DNA of 64,000 nt, taken from the NCBI RefSeq assembly GCF_040183065.1, contig NC_091131.1, positions 104,622,830 to 104,686,829 on the forward strand, given 5' to 3'. Positions 13,401 to 26,200 of this stretch are shown here, in pieces. A program made the position numbers and the translations under genes. The notes beneath the pieces were generated by a model, which had not been told where the DNA came from, made no database searches, and saw only the letters and a list, made by a program, of their open reading frames with translations. The first letter of the stretch is position 1, and each line of letters starts with the position of its first letter. Source of the DNA: Periplaneta americana. Taxonomy: Eukaryota > Arthropoda > Insecta > Blattodea > Blattidae.

Positions 13401-16400
13401 AGTGATGGCTGCTTGGACACAAGTAATAAGGATACTATTCTCGAGTCAGGTAGTAGATATATACTGTAAAATTTCACAGCCCTTAAACAATAGCCGACAG
13501 CCTTGGAGACCAGCTTCAAACCTTCTCCATTATTAGTACCGTCAGATCTGTAAACTGGTTACTCCACCTACAAGTCTGATAGCTGACCGCCATAACTGAA
13601 AGACTCAGAAACGCACTTCACTCTTACAATCTTTCTTTAGTGCGTGACGTGACGTTACCATGGAAACCAAGTGCTGTATGAGAATGGAAGCCCAAATAAT
13701 GTCACCTCTGCAGTATTGTAAGTTCCAATAGACATCGCTCGGCGCTCGTAACAGTGTTGGCATTATTCTATTCAGCGGACGGTTACAGGTGCTATTTAAA
13801 CATCTAAACATTGTTCATAACGACTGAAAAAAAAATCTTTTTTTTTATTTTATAAATACGGTACCGGTAATAACTAGAATTAATTATTAATAAGAGACAA
13901 AATTGTGTTTTACATGTTAATAGGTGAAGTGACACTTCACCTACTCCACCTGAATAACCGCCCCTGTCGTAATGATGATAATTATTGTTTAGATTGTTAT
14001 AATATTTATACAAAACACTTGAATTCGTGCTTGTAATTCTCAGTGATATTTCTATCTCGTGTACCTCAATTTTAACAAGTTCATCACGAAAATGCCTCTT
14101 TGCTGCAGGAATGAGGAAACATGTTCATGAACTGAATTTGGAAAAGACTTTTGCTGGCCTCTTAATAAGCGTCACCCGACACTCGCTGTGGACGCTGAAC
14201 GGAACTCTGGTGGGGAAGCACTGCATTAGTCCTCTCTACATTATCCTGTCCTGTGACGAGCACACTCAACAAGCAGTGGAGCAGGTATTATTCGAGCTTG
14301 AGCTTAATTTCATCAATCAGCTCTAAAAGGAAGTAGGGTCAATGGAGTATCACTTTAAAATTTCAAATGGGAGTCTGGGTCAAATAAGGTACCATTTGAT
14401 AGAGCTCTTCAAAACAAACAACTTTCATAGGAAACGTTTTATTAATTCCTATTCTTTCAATGAGAAAACGTACGAAAGGCAATGGATGATTCGGACCACA
14501 CCTAAGCCATTTATTTCGGAATCTAGTGTATTAAAATTTTCGAGAAAAAAATATTTATAACTAAACCACATGTGAACTTTCACTTGAGCTTGATTTCATT
14601 AATCAGCTCTAACAGGAAGTAGGGTCAGTGGCGTATCAATTTAAAATTTCAAATGGGAGTCGGGGTCAAATAGCTCTTCAAAACAAACAACTTTCATACT
14701 CTTCCAATGCGAAAACGTACAAAAAGATAATCCTATCAATATTGAGAAATGTTACAAGACGAAAATGTAAACAAGACAATTAATGTTGACATTTTACTGA
14801 AAGACTGGACAATTTCATTAATTTTTATAAATGTTCAAACTGTCTGCCGTTCTGAGCAGCACACACCCGTACTCTTCTTCTAACACTGTCAGTGACTGGT
14901 AACATTTCGGCGTGGCCAAGTGACTGGCAGGTCTCCCGGATTCGCTGTTTTCTGTCATCTGTTATTGTGGGACAATCTTGATAGGCGATGTTTTTTAACC
15001 GTCCCCAAGAATAGAAATCCAAAGGATTCAAGTCAGGAGATAGTGCTGGCCATGCCACAGAACCGCATTTCCCAATCTATCGCCCAGCGAAGAGCTGATT
15101 GGCTGTATCACGCGCCACCAAAGAGAAATGAGCTGTGCAACCATCCTGCTGAAGCCACATTACTGCTCGTGTTGCCAGTGGTACGTCCTCCAAAAGTTGG
15201 TTGAGGATGATCTTCAGGAAGTCAGCATACATGACAGTGACGGCTCTTGCATATTTCTTAAGAGGAGGAAAGAAGTTAACAGCGCAAAATGACACATTCT
15301 TGAGAGAAACATAGGCCTACTACAAATTAGCCTACATGCATACATGTAAGACCAGATAGTGTTAGAGTTGGTCTTCTCTTTTGTATGGGAAATAATCTGT
15401 TAGGAAAGCGAGAACACTGCACCCACTTACGTGGTCTGTGTTGCCACATGTACATTTTACAAGTTCAGTATCACATGCTTTTGAAGAATGTCAGTTCTTG
15501 TAAAGTCATACTACCATTTGTTCAAAGCAGCCGATTAATTTTTTATGTTAAAAATAATGTAGTTTGGAGTACTTTCAATTTCAAATATATTTGTACAAAA
15601 CTGACAACTTGGCTGTTGTCCTGTCTAGTAGACAATGAATGGAAGTGAATTTTAGGGGTCAAAAAGATCTGCGATGCTAACGTAGAACTATTTCCTCTTT
15701 GTTTTATATAAATCTAACTTCAACTTTCAGATATTCTCGAAAGTTTCAAACCATGAATAGTAGCTTATATAAAGTGCAATGAATAATATATTTTGTTTTA
15801 TAATTTAAAAAAAAAAGTTTATATAGTATCTTTCATAGCTTTGCGTTAAAACTGTTTTTATTGTGCCTCCTCCTAGATGTGTTATAGTCTGGTTGAATGC
15901 AGCATCGTTAGATAGCCCATGCGCTGATTCAGAGGAGGATCTCCTCCCTCTCCGTTCATGTACTTGCTTTAAAACTCTGCTTCTGTCTCTCGCCGCTAAT
16001 GGGCTGTTGTCTATGTGTGTTAACTGCAGTAAAAAAGGAGGAAAGGATTGACTTTCCTCCACACAAACAACTCGCATCTTTCTCACAGTTTTCTAGCAGC
16101 ACATGAGTGCGCGTCGTTTAAAACTCGATCAACCGAGGTTTTCTTATAGCTGTGAACTTAAAAATTATCGAATCTTCCTTGAATTTCAAAGCATATATTT
16201 CATTTGGTATTTACTTTCAAAAGAAGAAAAATGTGAGGAGGACGTTCCTCCCTTCCCTCCCCCGAGAAACCGCCACTAATACATGACACTATTCAGAGTG
16301 CCTTCAAAGAAATAAGGTCCAATCATTCGGTGTCCGAAGATGTCACACTAGACGTTGACACTCTACCTATGCTGGCTGTCCACTTCTCTCAGCCAGACAG

Positions 16401-18882
16401 GACTGACCTTTAGACCAGTAGTGACCATTATGGATATTGACATCGCCATTGCTCTTGAATGTCGCTTCATCTGTGCAAAGAATATAGCGATGAAACCGAC
16501 AGATTTTACCTGACAATTAATTCTATTTTTGGGGACGGTTAAAAACATCGTTTATCAAGACTGTCCCACAATAAGAGATGACATAAAACAGCGAATCCGA
16601 GAGACTTGCCAGTCACCTGACCACGCCGAAGTGTTATGAGTCATTGATAGTGTTAGAAGATACGGGTGTGTGCTGCTCAGAACAGCAGACAGTTTGAACA
16701 TTTATAAAAATTAATGGAATTGTCCAGTCTTTCAGTAAAATGTCAACATTTTCGTCTTTTAACATTTCTTAATATTGATGACATTGTCTTTTTGTACGTT
16801 TTCTCAATGAAAGACTAGGAATTGGTAAAAACGTTTCCTATGAAAGTTTTGTTTTGAAGAGCTCTGTCAAATAGTATCCTATTTGACCCCGACTCCCATT
16901 TGAAATTTTAAAGTAATATGTCACTGACCCTACTTCCTGTTAGAGCTGATTAATGAAATCAAGCTCAAGTGAAAGGTCACATGTGGTTTGGTTATACAGT
17001 TTTTTTTTTTTTTCGAAAATTTTAATGCACTAGATTCCGATGTGTGCACTAGATGTGTGGTCCGAATCATCCATTGCCTTTCGTACGTTTTCTCATTGAA
17101 AGAATAGGAATCAATAAAACGTTTCCTATTAAAGTTGTTTGTTTTGAAGAGCTCTATCAAATGGTACCATATTTGACCCAGACTCCCATTTGAAATTTTA
17201 AAGTGATACGCTACTGACCCTACTTCCTGTCAGAGCTGATTGATGAAATTAAGCTCAAGTGAAAGTCCACATGTGCTTTAGTCATAAATATTTTTTTCTC
17301 GAAAATTTTAATGCACTAGTTTCCGAAATAAATTACTGTTACGGGTGGTCTGAATCACCCTGTTATATACAAAACTAAAACAAGTTGTTGGGAGTTAGAA
17401 TTATGAAGAAACACTTTATTGGTTCATTAAATCTATTTTCTTAATTTAATCTAGAGTCAATTCTCGCTCACTGAATACAACAAATTTGCACATGTGTGTT
17501 CTCTTCTAGTTGTCATGGAGAACGAGTCTGACATTTGGAAGGTGGCTGATGTTCCTGGACGCGAGGCCAATGGACCAGTTCTTCAGGGATGTCTATATTC
17601 CTTTCGACTGCGAATTTCTGGTGGCGCAGAGCGACACGTCGTCTGATGGCTTGCGGGTCTTGTTGACTGAAGTGTACCACATGCACCCAACTCATCAGAT
17701 GCAAATGCTTCACGCGGGAGTGTGGAGCCCTCGAGTCGGACTCACGTGGACTTCCATCCCCTTCTTGCTCCGAAGAGGCGACTTGCACGGTGTCACTCTC
17801 AAGGGCGCTGTCGTGACAAGTGTAAGTAGTCGTCGTCGTCGTCGTCGTCATCATCATCATCATCATCATCGTCATCATCATCAACTAGCCGAATTTTTAA
17901 TATAAACCAGACATTTCCAACTGCTGGCTCTGTGACATAACAAGTCTCTGCTCTCGTGCTCTTCGAGAGGGGAAGCATAGGTGAAAGAGCAAAGTAAAGG
18001 CGGTGGCGGTGGAAGGGATGCAGATGTTTAAATAGCGGAGACACAACATTACCTTCTCTCACGTGCTCTATAAGATCTGCTTCTATGGTCCGTCCGAGAA
18101 ATCTGTAGAGAAGAAAAACGAAACAAGACGTCTGCGCAAGTGGTATGTGGGAGAGCAAGGGCCAACGATCGTTCAGGGGGGAAATGTTGGTTGAACGAAG
18201 CCAACAATCGCTTGCAGGGAGAGAATTACTTCTATCTGAACACAAGTATTTATTATTCAGTCTATCTTAAATAAGAAGCAATTAATTGCAATCAGTTTCG
18301 ACCTGATATTTAGATAAATATTATCCTTATTTATCTAAATATCAGGTCGAAACTGATTGTAATTAATTGCTTCTTATTTAAGATAGATTGAATAATCAAT
18401 ACTTCTACCACGAGATCCTACCCCTTAGCGGCCCCGAGCTGATGCTGCCCGCAAAACACTCCGGCACAGATAGGCTCCGCCCCCAAATGCGTGAAGTTAC
18501 TCTACAGATTCCTGGGACGGACCATAGAGAGAAAACGCACTCCGACGTTACAGGTTGGTCAGCTGGAAATTACTGATATAAACACTAAAAATTACTGCGA
18601 TTAAGGCGAAAAACATGTGCAAGTTTCATGTGAGTTATAAATAAGCCATTGGCCCATTGGTATTTATATCACCGGGCGGGATGGGATAATCTCTGTAATT
18701 TACACTACTGCCCAAGTATGACCTTTATGTACCCATTATGAAGTGGGTTGCGTGCTGATTATGCTGTGCTATTCGGCTAAGTCTACATTTCATACTCAAA
18801 ACTGTTTAGGAAATAGCTACTTTTAATATGGTAGTAAACAAACTGCTGTTGCTGCTACTGCTGCTGCTACTGCTACTACTAG

Positions 18883-18950
<68 letters not shown>

Positions 18951-20196
18951 TCTAGTCCACACCTGTGGAGTAACGGTCAGCGCGTCTGGCTGCGAAACCA
19001 GGTGGCCCGGATTCGAATCCCGGTCGGGGCAAGTTACCTGGTTGAGGTTTTTTCCGGGGTTTTTCCTCAACCCAATACGAGCAAATGCTGGGTAACTTTC
19101 GGTGCTAGACTCCGGACTCATTTCACCGGCATTATCACCTTCATATCATTCAGACGCTAAATAACCTAGATGTTGATACAGCGTCGTAAAATAACCGAAT
19201 AAAATAAAAAAATAAAAACTATCACTATCTCTGTCATTACCACTAGCACTGCAGATTTCATGAAGAGTGGAGCTTTTGATTCCAGCGTTCCATCGGTCTA
19301 CCTTTTGTCAGACTGTTTCTCATGTTATTATACACATTGTTTCCGGGCTACTGTTACAAACTTTCAAGGATGATGGTGAAGGGCACATATATCAATTTGA
19401 GATAAGCAACCCTGGTCTGGAAATGACTGAGTCGAAAGTTATAAGCAAAAATAGTTGTGTGGAAATGAAATAATTTTATTCTTCTGTACACCTTATTTAT
19501 GTATATTTATCTGTATACATCTTACACATACTGTATTCATCTGACGTTTACGTTGTCTACTTACAGTATTCCATTCAGTGCGCTGTCTGAGAGGTGGGGA
19601 AAGGAAACTACACTAAAGCAATGCAGATAGCGTAATGTGTAACGGACATGGTCGGTCCTGATATGCACGTCTGTAGACAGCAGTGTCCAGTCGATCAGTC
19701 CTAGTGAAATGGAGGAGTACACGAGAGCGGAATAAGCAGACATGACTTTCGAATACGGATGAGCCAATGGGAACAGTAGACAAGCTTACAGATTGTATCG
19801 GGCCAACTTCCCACGTAGGAGACATCAGGCCCATACCATCTTTCCACGACTGTTCCAAAGGTTAAGGGAAGGAGGGCACATGGTGCGAAATTACAATTCC
19901 ATTTCCACACAACTATTTTTGCTTATAACTTTCGACTCAGTCATTTCCGGACCAGGGTTCCTTATCTCAAATTGATACATGTGCCCTTCCCCATCATCCC
20001 TGAAAGTTTTTAACACCAGCCCGGATACACCCTGTATATTTCAGCCAGTTTTGTTGCTGTTGTTATACTCTGTCCATTAGTTGAAATGTATGTAATTATG
20101 ATGCGATACCTTTATCAGGTTCTTCATTTACGTATGTCTTACTGCAAAGGGCCGGAGAAACTGAAGAAGATTTATGGCAAATTGATGGACGGATCA

Positions 20197-20233
<37 letters not shown>

Positions 20234-23200
20234 GTTGTTGTTGTTGTAAACTTGTGTTGGGCAAACCCATAGGTGGAGGGAGAACAGTTTCCTTGGGGGG
20301 GGGGCAAACAAAACCATAGAATCCCGATGTAACAATTTATGGGGGACATTATTTACCTCCTCCCCCCGTTATAGCTTGACCGTGGTACATTATATCGGAA
20401 AATGATCATTTAATTAAGTTATTTGGGGGGGGGCATATTTCTTACAGTGTTACATCCATATCCGCTATGTTTCGGACCGAGTTGTATAGGGCTTGAACTG
20501 TAGGTCTACTACAAATTATACTAGGGCATCACTTAAAACTATCTCCCTATTTTTTCTCTCTCATATACAAACACATGTATACATCAATAACACTGCGTAA
20601 CAGTGCTAACAGAAAACTTTTTTATCTGAAGCTTACCTTCCTGAAATGTAAATTCTAATTATTTTACTTAATCTCTCATCTTTAAATTTACACTTTATAC
20701 CGGAATCACTTTTCTCTTTTTTTCATTGTTCTGCAGTATATTATTCATATTTCTCCAAGTGACGGCCTGAACACCAGCAGACTTCTAACACATGAATACA
20801 GGCTATTACAAAAGAAACATTACAGTGCTTCCTTTCCTCAAATTAACTTAGGTATAGAAATTCTTATACATTCAGAAATTTAAAATAAATGTTATAGTCC
20901 AGACACATGATCTGAAGACATTAATTCGTCAATTTGAGCACAGAAACTTAATCGTAAACAGAAGCAAGAAAAATCTTTTGAATTCAATATTTTCTAATGT
21001 TAATAAAAAAAGAGTTCTGACAAGTTTGGGGGGGGCAGTCTCCATCAGCCGCCATCAGTGAATCTGAATGGTTCTTATATAGGGCAGGAATTAGCAGACG
21101 AATGACATCGTGCACTGTTGTGTAATGGCGGTGTGTTCTGCTTTAGTTCTGCTGTATTGCTTGTAATGAGCACAACGTAAAAACAATATGTTAATGGCTT
21201 ATGAGCAAACATGTCAACGGACCAGTTATTACTACTGGTTGAAGAAATAAATTGTTTATGCTCTCTTTTCTTTGAACGAGATGGCAGTACGGAAATTTCG
21301 CAAAATTTTGCTAGCGTAGCACAGACAACAACTTATACAGTCGCCATGACAGCCATCGATCCTTCCAGCAGTTTTGTTCCTATTTCGCTGCAGCGTGACG
21401 TCATTGTTGTCCACTGGTCCAATGAGATTCGGAATACGCTGTAAGATATGCCTCATGAAATTTTGTCCAGTGTATGGAATCGATGCCCACTCAGTATCGC
21501 AATAGATTTCAGAAGCAATGTTAAATAGCGAAATGCGGTTTCGGAAACCATCACCTCTGCTGAGACATGTGGAGGTGTGGCTAGTAGTCGGTTGGTCGGC
21601 CTTGGCCCTTCATAAGCTGTAGCGCTAAGGATTAAAAAAGTATACCTGTCTGATTATGAACTCTCTTGTGGTGTTTTGTTTTCTTGCTTAAATTTGTACC
21701 AGTCTTCCTGTATCTTGTATTCCTTCACCAGCTGCATACGATTTCGAGCACATTAGGAAGGAGTGGGACATTAGGTTACTCGATTTCGGCAGTATAGTAA
21801 CACGATGATACGATAAGGTGTTTATGATAAGAATATAAGAAGCAGGCATAATTAGGGAGCAATCAAAATTTTATTTACTTGATACATTATTTCCCTGTTA
21901 CATATTTTTCAGGGACGAGGTGAATCTACTGGCAAAGAGAGGAGGGCGTCTGGAATTGCTGGATATACTGGCAACATTTGGAAGGTTGTGGAAGAAGCTT
22001 CTAACTTCAAGTAAGTATTCAAGATTTATTCTTAGGATTAAATTATCATATCAAAACGATGATTAGCCTATCTATATGAACAGAATATAAAACATTCTTT
22101 AATTTTCTCATTTTACGAAGCATAAGGAAAGTATTATGACGTTACAAACACCTATTTTAATGTCCTTGTGGGAATACACATTTTCCCGGTAAATTGATTA
22201 TGGTATTTTGTGTATCTGTTAAAATGTTTGTCCACTAAACTATTGAATCGATTTTCTTTACACTCAAAATCTACCAATAAACTGATCAGAGAATTATTCG
22301 CAAATATAATGAAGCATTTTTTTTTTTTTTTTCGATTTCAGAACAGAGTATTTTTACACCAGCGACAACACTGTGGGCTTCATCGGCAACAATGGCACTG
22401 CGACCGGGATATTCAGAATGGTGCTCGACAACGATGTGGAAATCGGCTTAGAAACGTCAACAATTAATACAGATTACTTGCCGTACGTGAATTTCCTGTT
22501 CCCAACCTGGTGCTACAGGTACGTTCCTTTTGATATAGATTTATCCTGTATCTAAAATTCAACTTAAAATAAGACATTGATTTAAGTACGTATCGTATAG
22601 GGAGTGGAAATTAAGAGAATCGTCTTTAATTAATCCCTGCAATGGCTGGACTTGGTGTTATTTATTACTGTGCAATAGGCCTATTCTCCAGACAGATACT
22701 TTCGAGATATCTCATGTAAATTCTATTTCACGGAGAGGAGAATGTGGTTTTTCTTTGAACATCAGCACAACGGCAAGTTTCAAATCATTGTCAGTGGAAG
22801 ATCTACCAGATTATTTTTATATCTCTGACATGATCATTTCTCATGAAAAACAAGAACTGAAAAGACTACAATGGACTATAGTGGACTTTATGTTGTCAGC
22901 AAACAGCTGGATACATTAAGAAGATTGATGATAATTTTCTCTGAATTGCGCTTGTTAGATAGTTGACTGAGAAAAAGGTTACTGATTTGGACGAGTTTCG
23001 TTAAAAATTCTGCATATATTCTGTTGTGAAAGTATGTCTTCTGTCACCAAATTCTGACATCATCAGGATCTCAATTCTCTCATGTTCTGTTAACATTTTG
23101 TTGTACTTTAAAACTGCTTTTATAATACAAGGACTAACAGAATGAACCAGCAATAAAACTGTTACCACAGTAACCATAATTATAGCACAGTCTAGTACAT

Positions 23201-26200
23201 ACAGCCACGAAGCTTGAGTTTATGAGGGTACTAGGAACAATAGACTGTGCAGATAGGCCTACTATTTCGCATTGTCTGTAATGAGGCGACAGTAGCGATC
23301 CTAGTGGTTAGCAACTATCTATGGATGCATATTTACTACATATTGAGCTTCGTGGCTGTATATACTAGACTATGATTATAGTGCTTCTGTATAAAACAAA
23401 TGAAGTGCTGCATAGAAAATTATGCTCTTTGAGATGATAATTAGGAATATAAAGTGCCATTTTAAAAAGTTCTCTATATCGTCAAAACTAGACCTCGGAT
23501 TTTTAGGCCCTTGATACTAAGTTCTAGGCACCTAAAATAGGCTTTAAAATTATCAAAGTAGGCACTGAAAATACAGTTTAGGCACCTAAAAATATGATTT
23601 TAGACAGCTAAAAATACTGTTTCTTGCACTCAAAGTGTTTTTCTATCCACTCAAACTACAATAACTATAAAAATGCAATTAATTGGTGAATATTAAGCAT
23701 TACGGTGTACAGTGACAAAAACAGTGGCCTACTCATAAAAAGGTATTGTGGTTAGAAACTTTATTTTTGTTAGGCCTATGTGTTAAATTACGAATAATTA
23801 TTAATGAATTAATCGATCTCATTGCCCTATGACTGCTGATACACAAGTGTTAATATTATAATTAATTGATTTATCAATGAATTTACAATGAACACATTAT
23901 TCATAATTGGCACTGCAATACTTATTATAACAAGTTTTATTTCTAAATTTCTTTGTTGTGAAACTTTTCCTTTTCTTAGTCAGAACCATTTTACAGGTGG
24001 AAAAAAGTTATTTTAATGATAGACTACCGAAGTAATGGGTGAATATTTAAATCTAGCAGCATTTTCCATGCCGATTTCGTAATGGAGAAGTACATCCAGC
24101 CCTTTCATTACATTCCTACTGCATGTTCAAGTGGTCAACAAAACCACTTCCCAGCAATTTCATGTTGTATGATTTATCCGATAAGCAGGTTGTAATACAA
24201 TGTTAAAATTGAAATATACCGTCTATACTTATCTAGTATTATATGATTAATTATAACATAAACGTTTTCGGCACCAATGTGCCATTTTCAAATGTATGAA
24301 AATTTGCCTAATTACATGTTCAAATAGGTGCACATGAACTGTGTGATAAGTATAGACGGTATATTTCAATTTTAACATTGTATTACTTCCCAGCAATTTC
24401 TTAATTCCTATAACCGAACTATTACAAAGTATTTACCCCATGATATTCAAAACTTTCTCTTTCATAGTTACACGAAAAAATTAAAAACATATTGACAAAA
24501 TATAAATATGATGAAGGATGAGTGGAACAGAGAAAAATTCTCTCCCGCACCGGGATCTGAAACCGGGTCTTCAGATCCCAGTGCCGGAGAGAATTTTTCT
24601 CTGTTCCACTCATCCTTCATCATATGATGACGCAGAATTTCTGCACGGATATATCATATGTACTTCGGTACATCGTAATAATATAAAATATAAATAGTCT
24701 AGGCATTTTTAGGCTCTGATACCTTAAAATAGGTCACAATGGGCAAAATAGGCATTTTAGGCACCACAAAATCCCTTTTAAACGTTCATATTTTACGTGA
24801 AATTGAACGAAATGTAATAGTTGTAAGTTACATTATCTGTAGGCCTATAGAAAAGAAATGCATTTAGCCTAAAATCTGAGATTTAGTCGTAACTCGTACA
24901 ACAATAGTCGCAAAAGTATGTTTCTATAAAAATATTCCTTTCTAAATATAAAGCGTCTCTTAGCTTTTTGTTAAAAGTCCCCTTATTCAATTTTTTGCAA
25001 ATAGGCCTAATCGTTACTTTTGAAAACTTTGTTATATTCAATTAGTTACTAAGGGGCTAGTCTGCAGCACGACTTAACAGAAAGATTTCACCTTCTTTGT
25101 CTTCTCTAATAACGGTTTCGACATGTTATTCCGAAACGTTGGATGCATTTGCAACTACGGCGTGTTGCAAAAAAAGCATACGCCATTATTTACCTAAACT
25201 TATTCGGATATTGAGAGGTTTTAATACTCCTAGAGGATTTTCCTCAAGAACTATACTTTGTTTCTCTTTCCGACCTATGTTGGAGAGACACAAGGTGAGA
25301 TGCTCGTCATCTGGGGTGAGCACGGTACTAGACCTGCTCTAACACAAAAGAAGATATCATAGGTCGGATAAACATGGATGGTATGAAATATTTATCGACT
25401 GATGGTTGATTTTCAGGTTATCGATGTTCATCAAGAAGCCTTCAATTTACAACTCGTTGTGGGACGCCGTAGCAGCGCCATTTTCTCGCGGAATGTGGTT
25501 CGCAGTGTTGTCGGCAATGATAATGCTCGCGCTTGTCCTCACCGGCACCTGGTACATTGGGCGTGTCTGCGGAGAGAAGGGCAAGCAAAGATTGTGCCTC
25601 AAGGATACGTGGTTTTATATTTTTGGGGTTTTCTGTTCCCAGGGTAAGTCATTTTCTGGTAACAATATGTAACACCAATATGTATCCTACTGTGTTTTCT
25701 TTCATTATTATTAATCTATTATTTTATTGTGTACTTTTTATTTAGTTGTCTGTTTCCGGTTTAATTATGTGAATCCTACTTTCTTGTAATCTAATACTAA
25801 TATGTATTCCAATGTGTTTATTTTTATTTTTACTGTGTACATTTTTTATTGAATTATCGGCTTCTGTTTTTGTGTGATTCTTATTTGATTCTAACAACAT
25901 TAATATGTATACCACTATGTTTATTTTTATTTTATGAGATAAATTATGTAACTACCTTTTTTGATCTCATTATGTACCTAAATCGTATCAGTATGTAATT
26001 ACTTAATTCCGATCCAGTTGTTGTTCAACTATGTAAGCAAGTTTTAATCCTGGTTGAGTGTAAGAGAAGGCCTTACGGCCTTAACTCTGCCAGGTTAAAT
26101 AAAGCCATTATTATTATTATTATTATTATTATCATTATTATTATTATTGTTATTATTATTATTATATTAATATAGCCTACATTGTGAGGCAGAAGTCAGG

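Larger units (their letters stand above)
14298..17362 (-). mobile_element. DDE_3 transposon with about 0.7-kb inverted arms
   Basis: The left arm (14298-15012) pairs with the right arm (16524-17270). Each arm itself holds two tandem subunits recognisable by CAAATGGGAGTC and AAACAAACAACTTTCAT. The right end reads inward CAGGGTGATTCAGACCACC. The left end is truncated 13 bases after the exon 2 donor. Arms include the transposase C-terminal coding region in both orientations. A hAT element (15235-16278) is nested in it. It fills nearly all of intron 2. Confidence 0.8.
23490..24790. repeat. TAGGCACCTAAAA-rich element with nested insertions
   Basis: Degenerate TAGGCACCTAAAA-type motifs crowd 23500-23640 and recur at 24690-24775, bracketing a stretch that contains a MITE (24192-24386) and a palindrome (24508-24624). 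It is possibly a single old DNA element with subterminal repeats. Boundaries are uncertain. Confidence 0.4.

Noticed and set aside
17513-17884. Minus-strand 123-codon ORF over gene A exon 3
   Set aside because: Antisense shadow of a verified exon plus a microsatellite.
18954-19026. A functional tRNA gene
   Set aside because: It has A and B boxes, but the cloverleaf is not complete and the sequence recurs as a SINE head with a fixed body and tail.
20248-21060. Poly(G)-bounded DNA transposon
   Set aside because: No matching inverted ends or target duplication could be found around the G runs.
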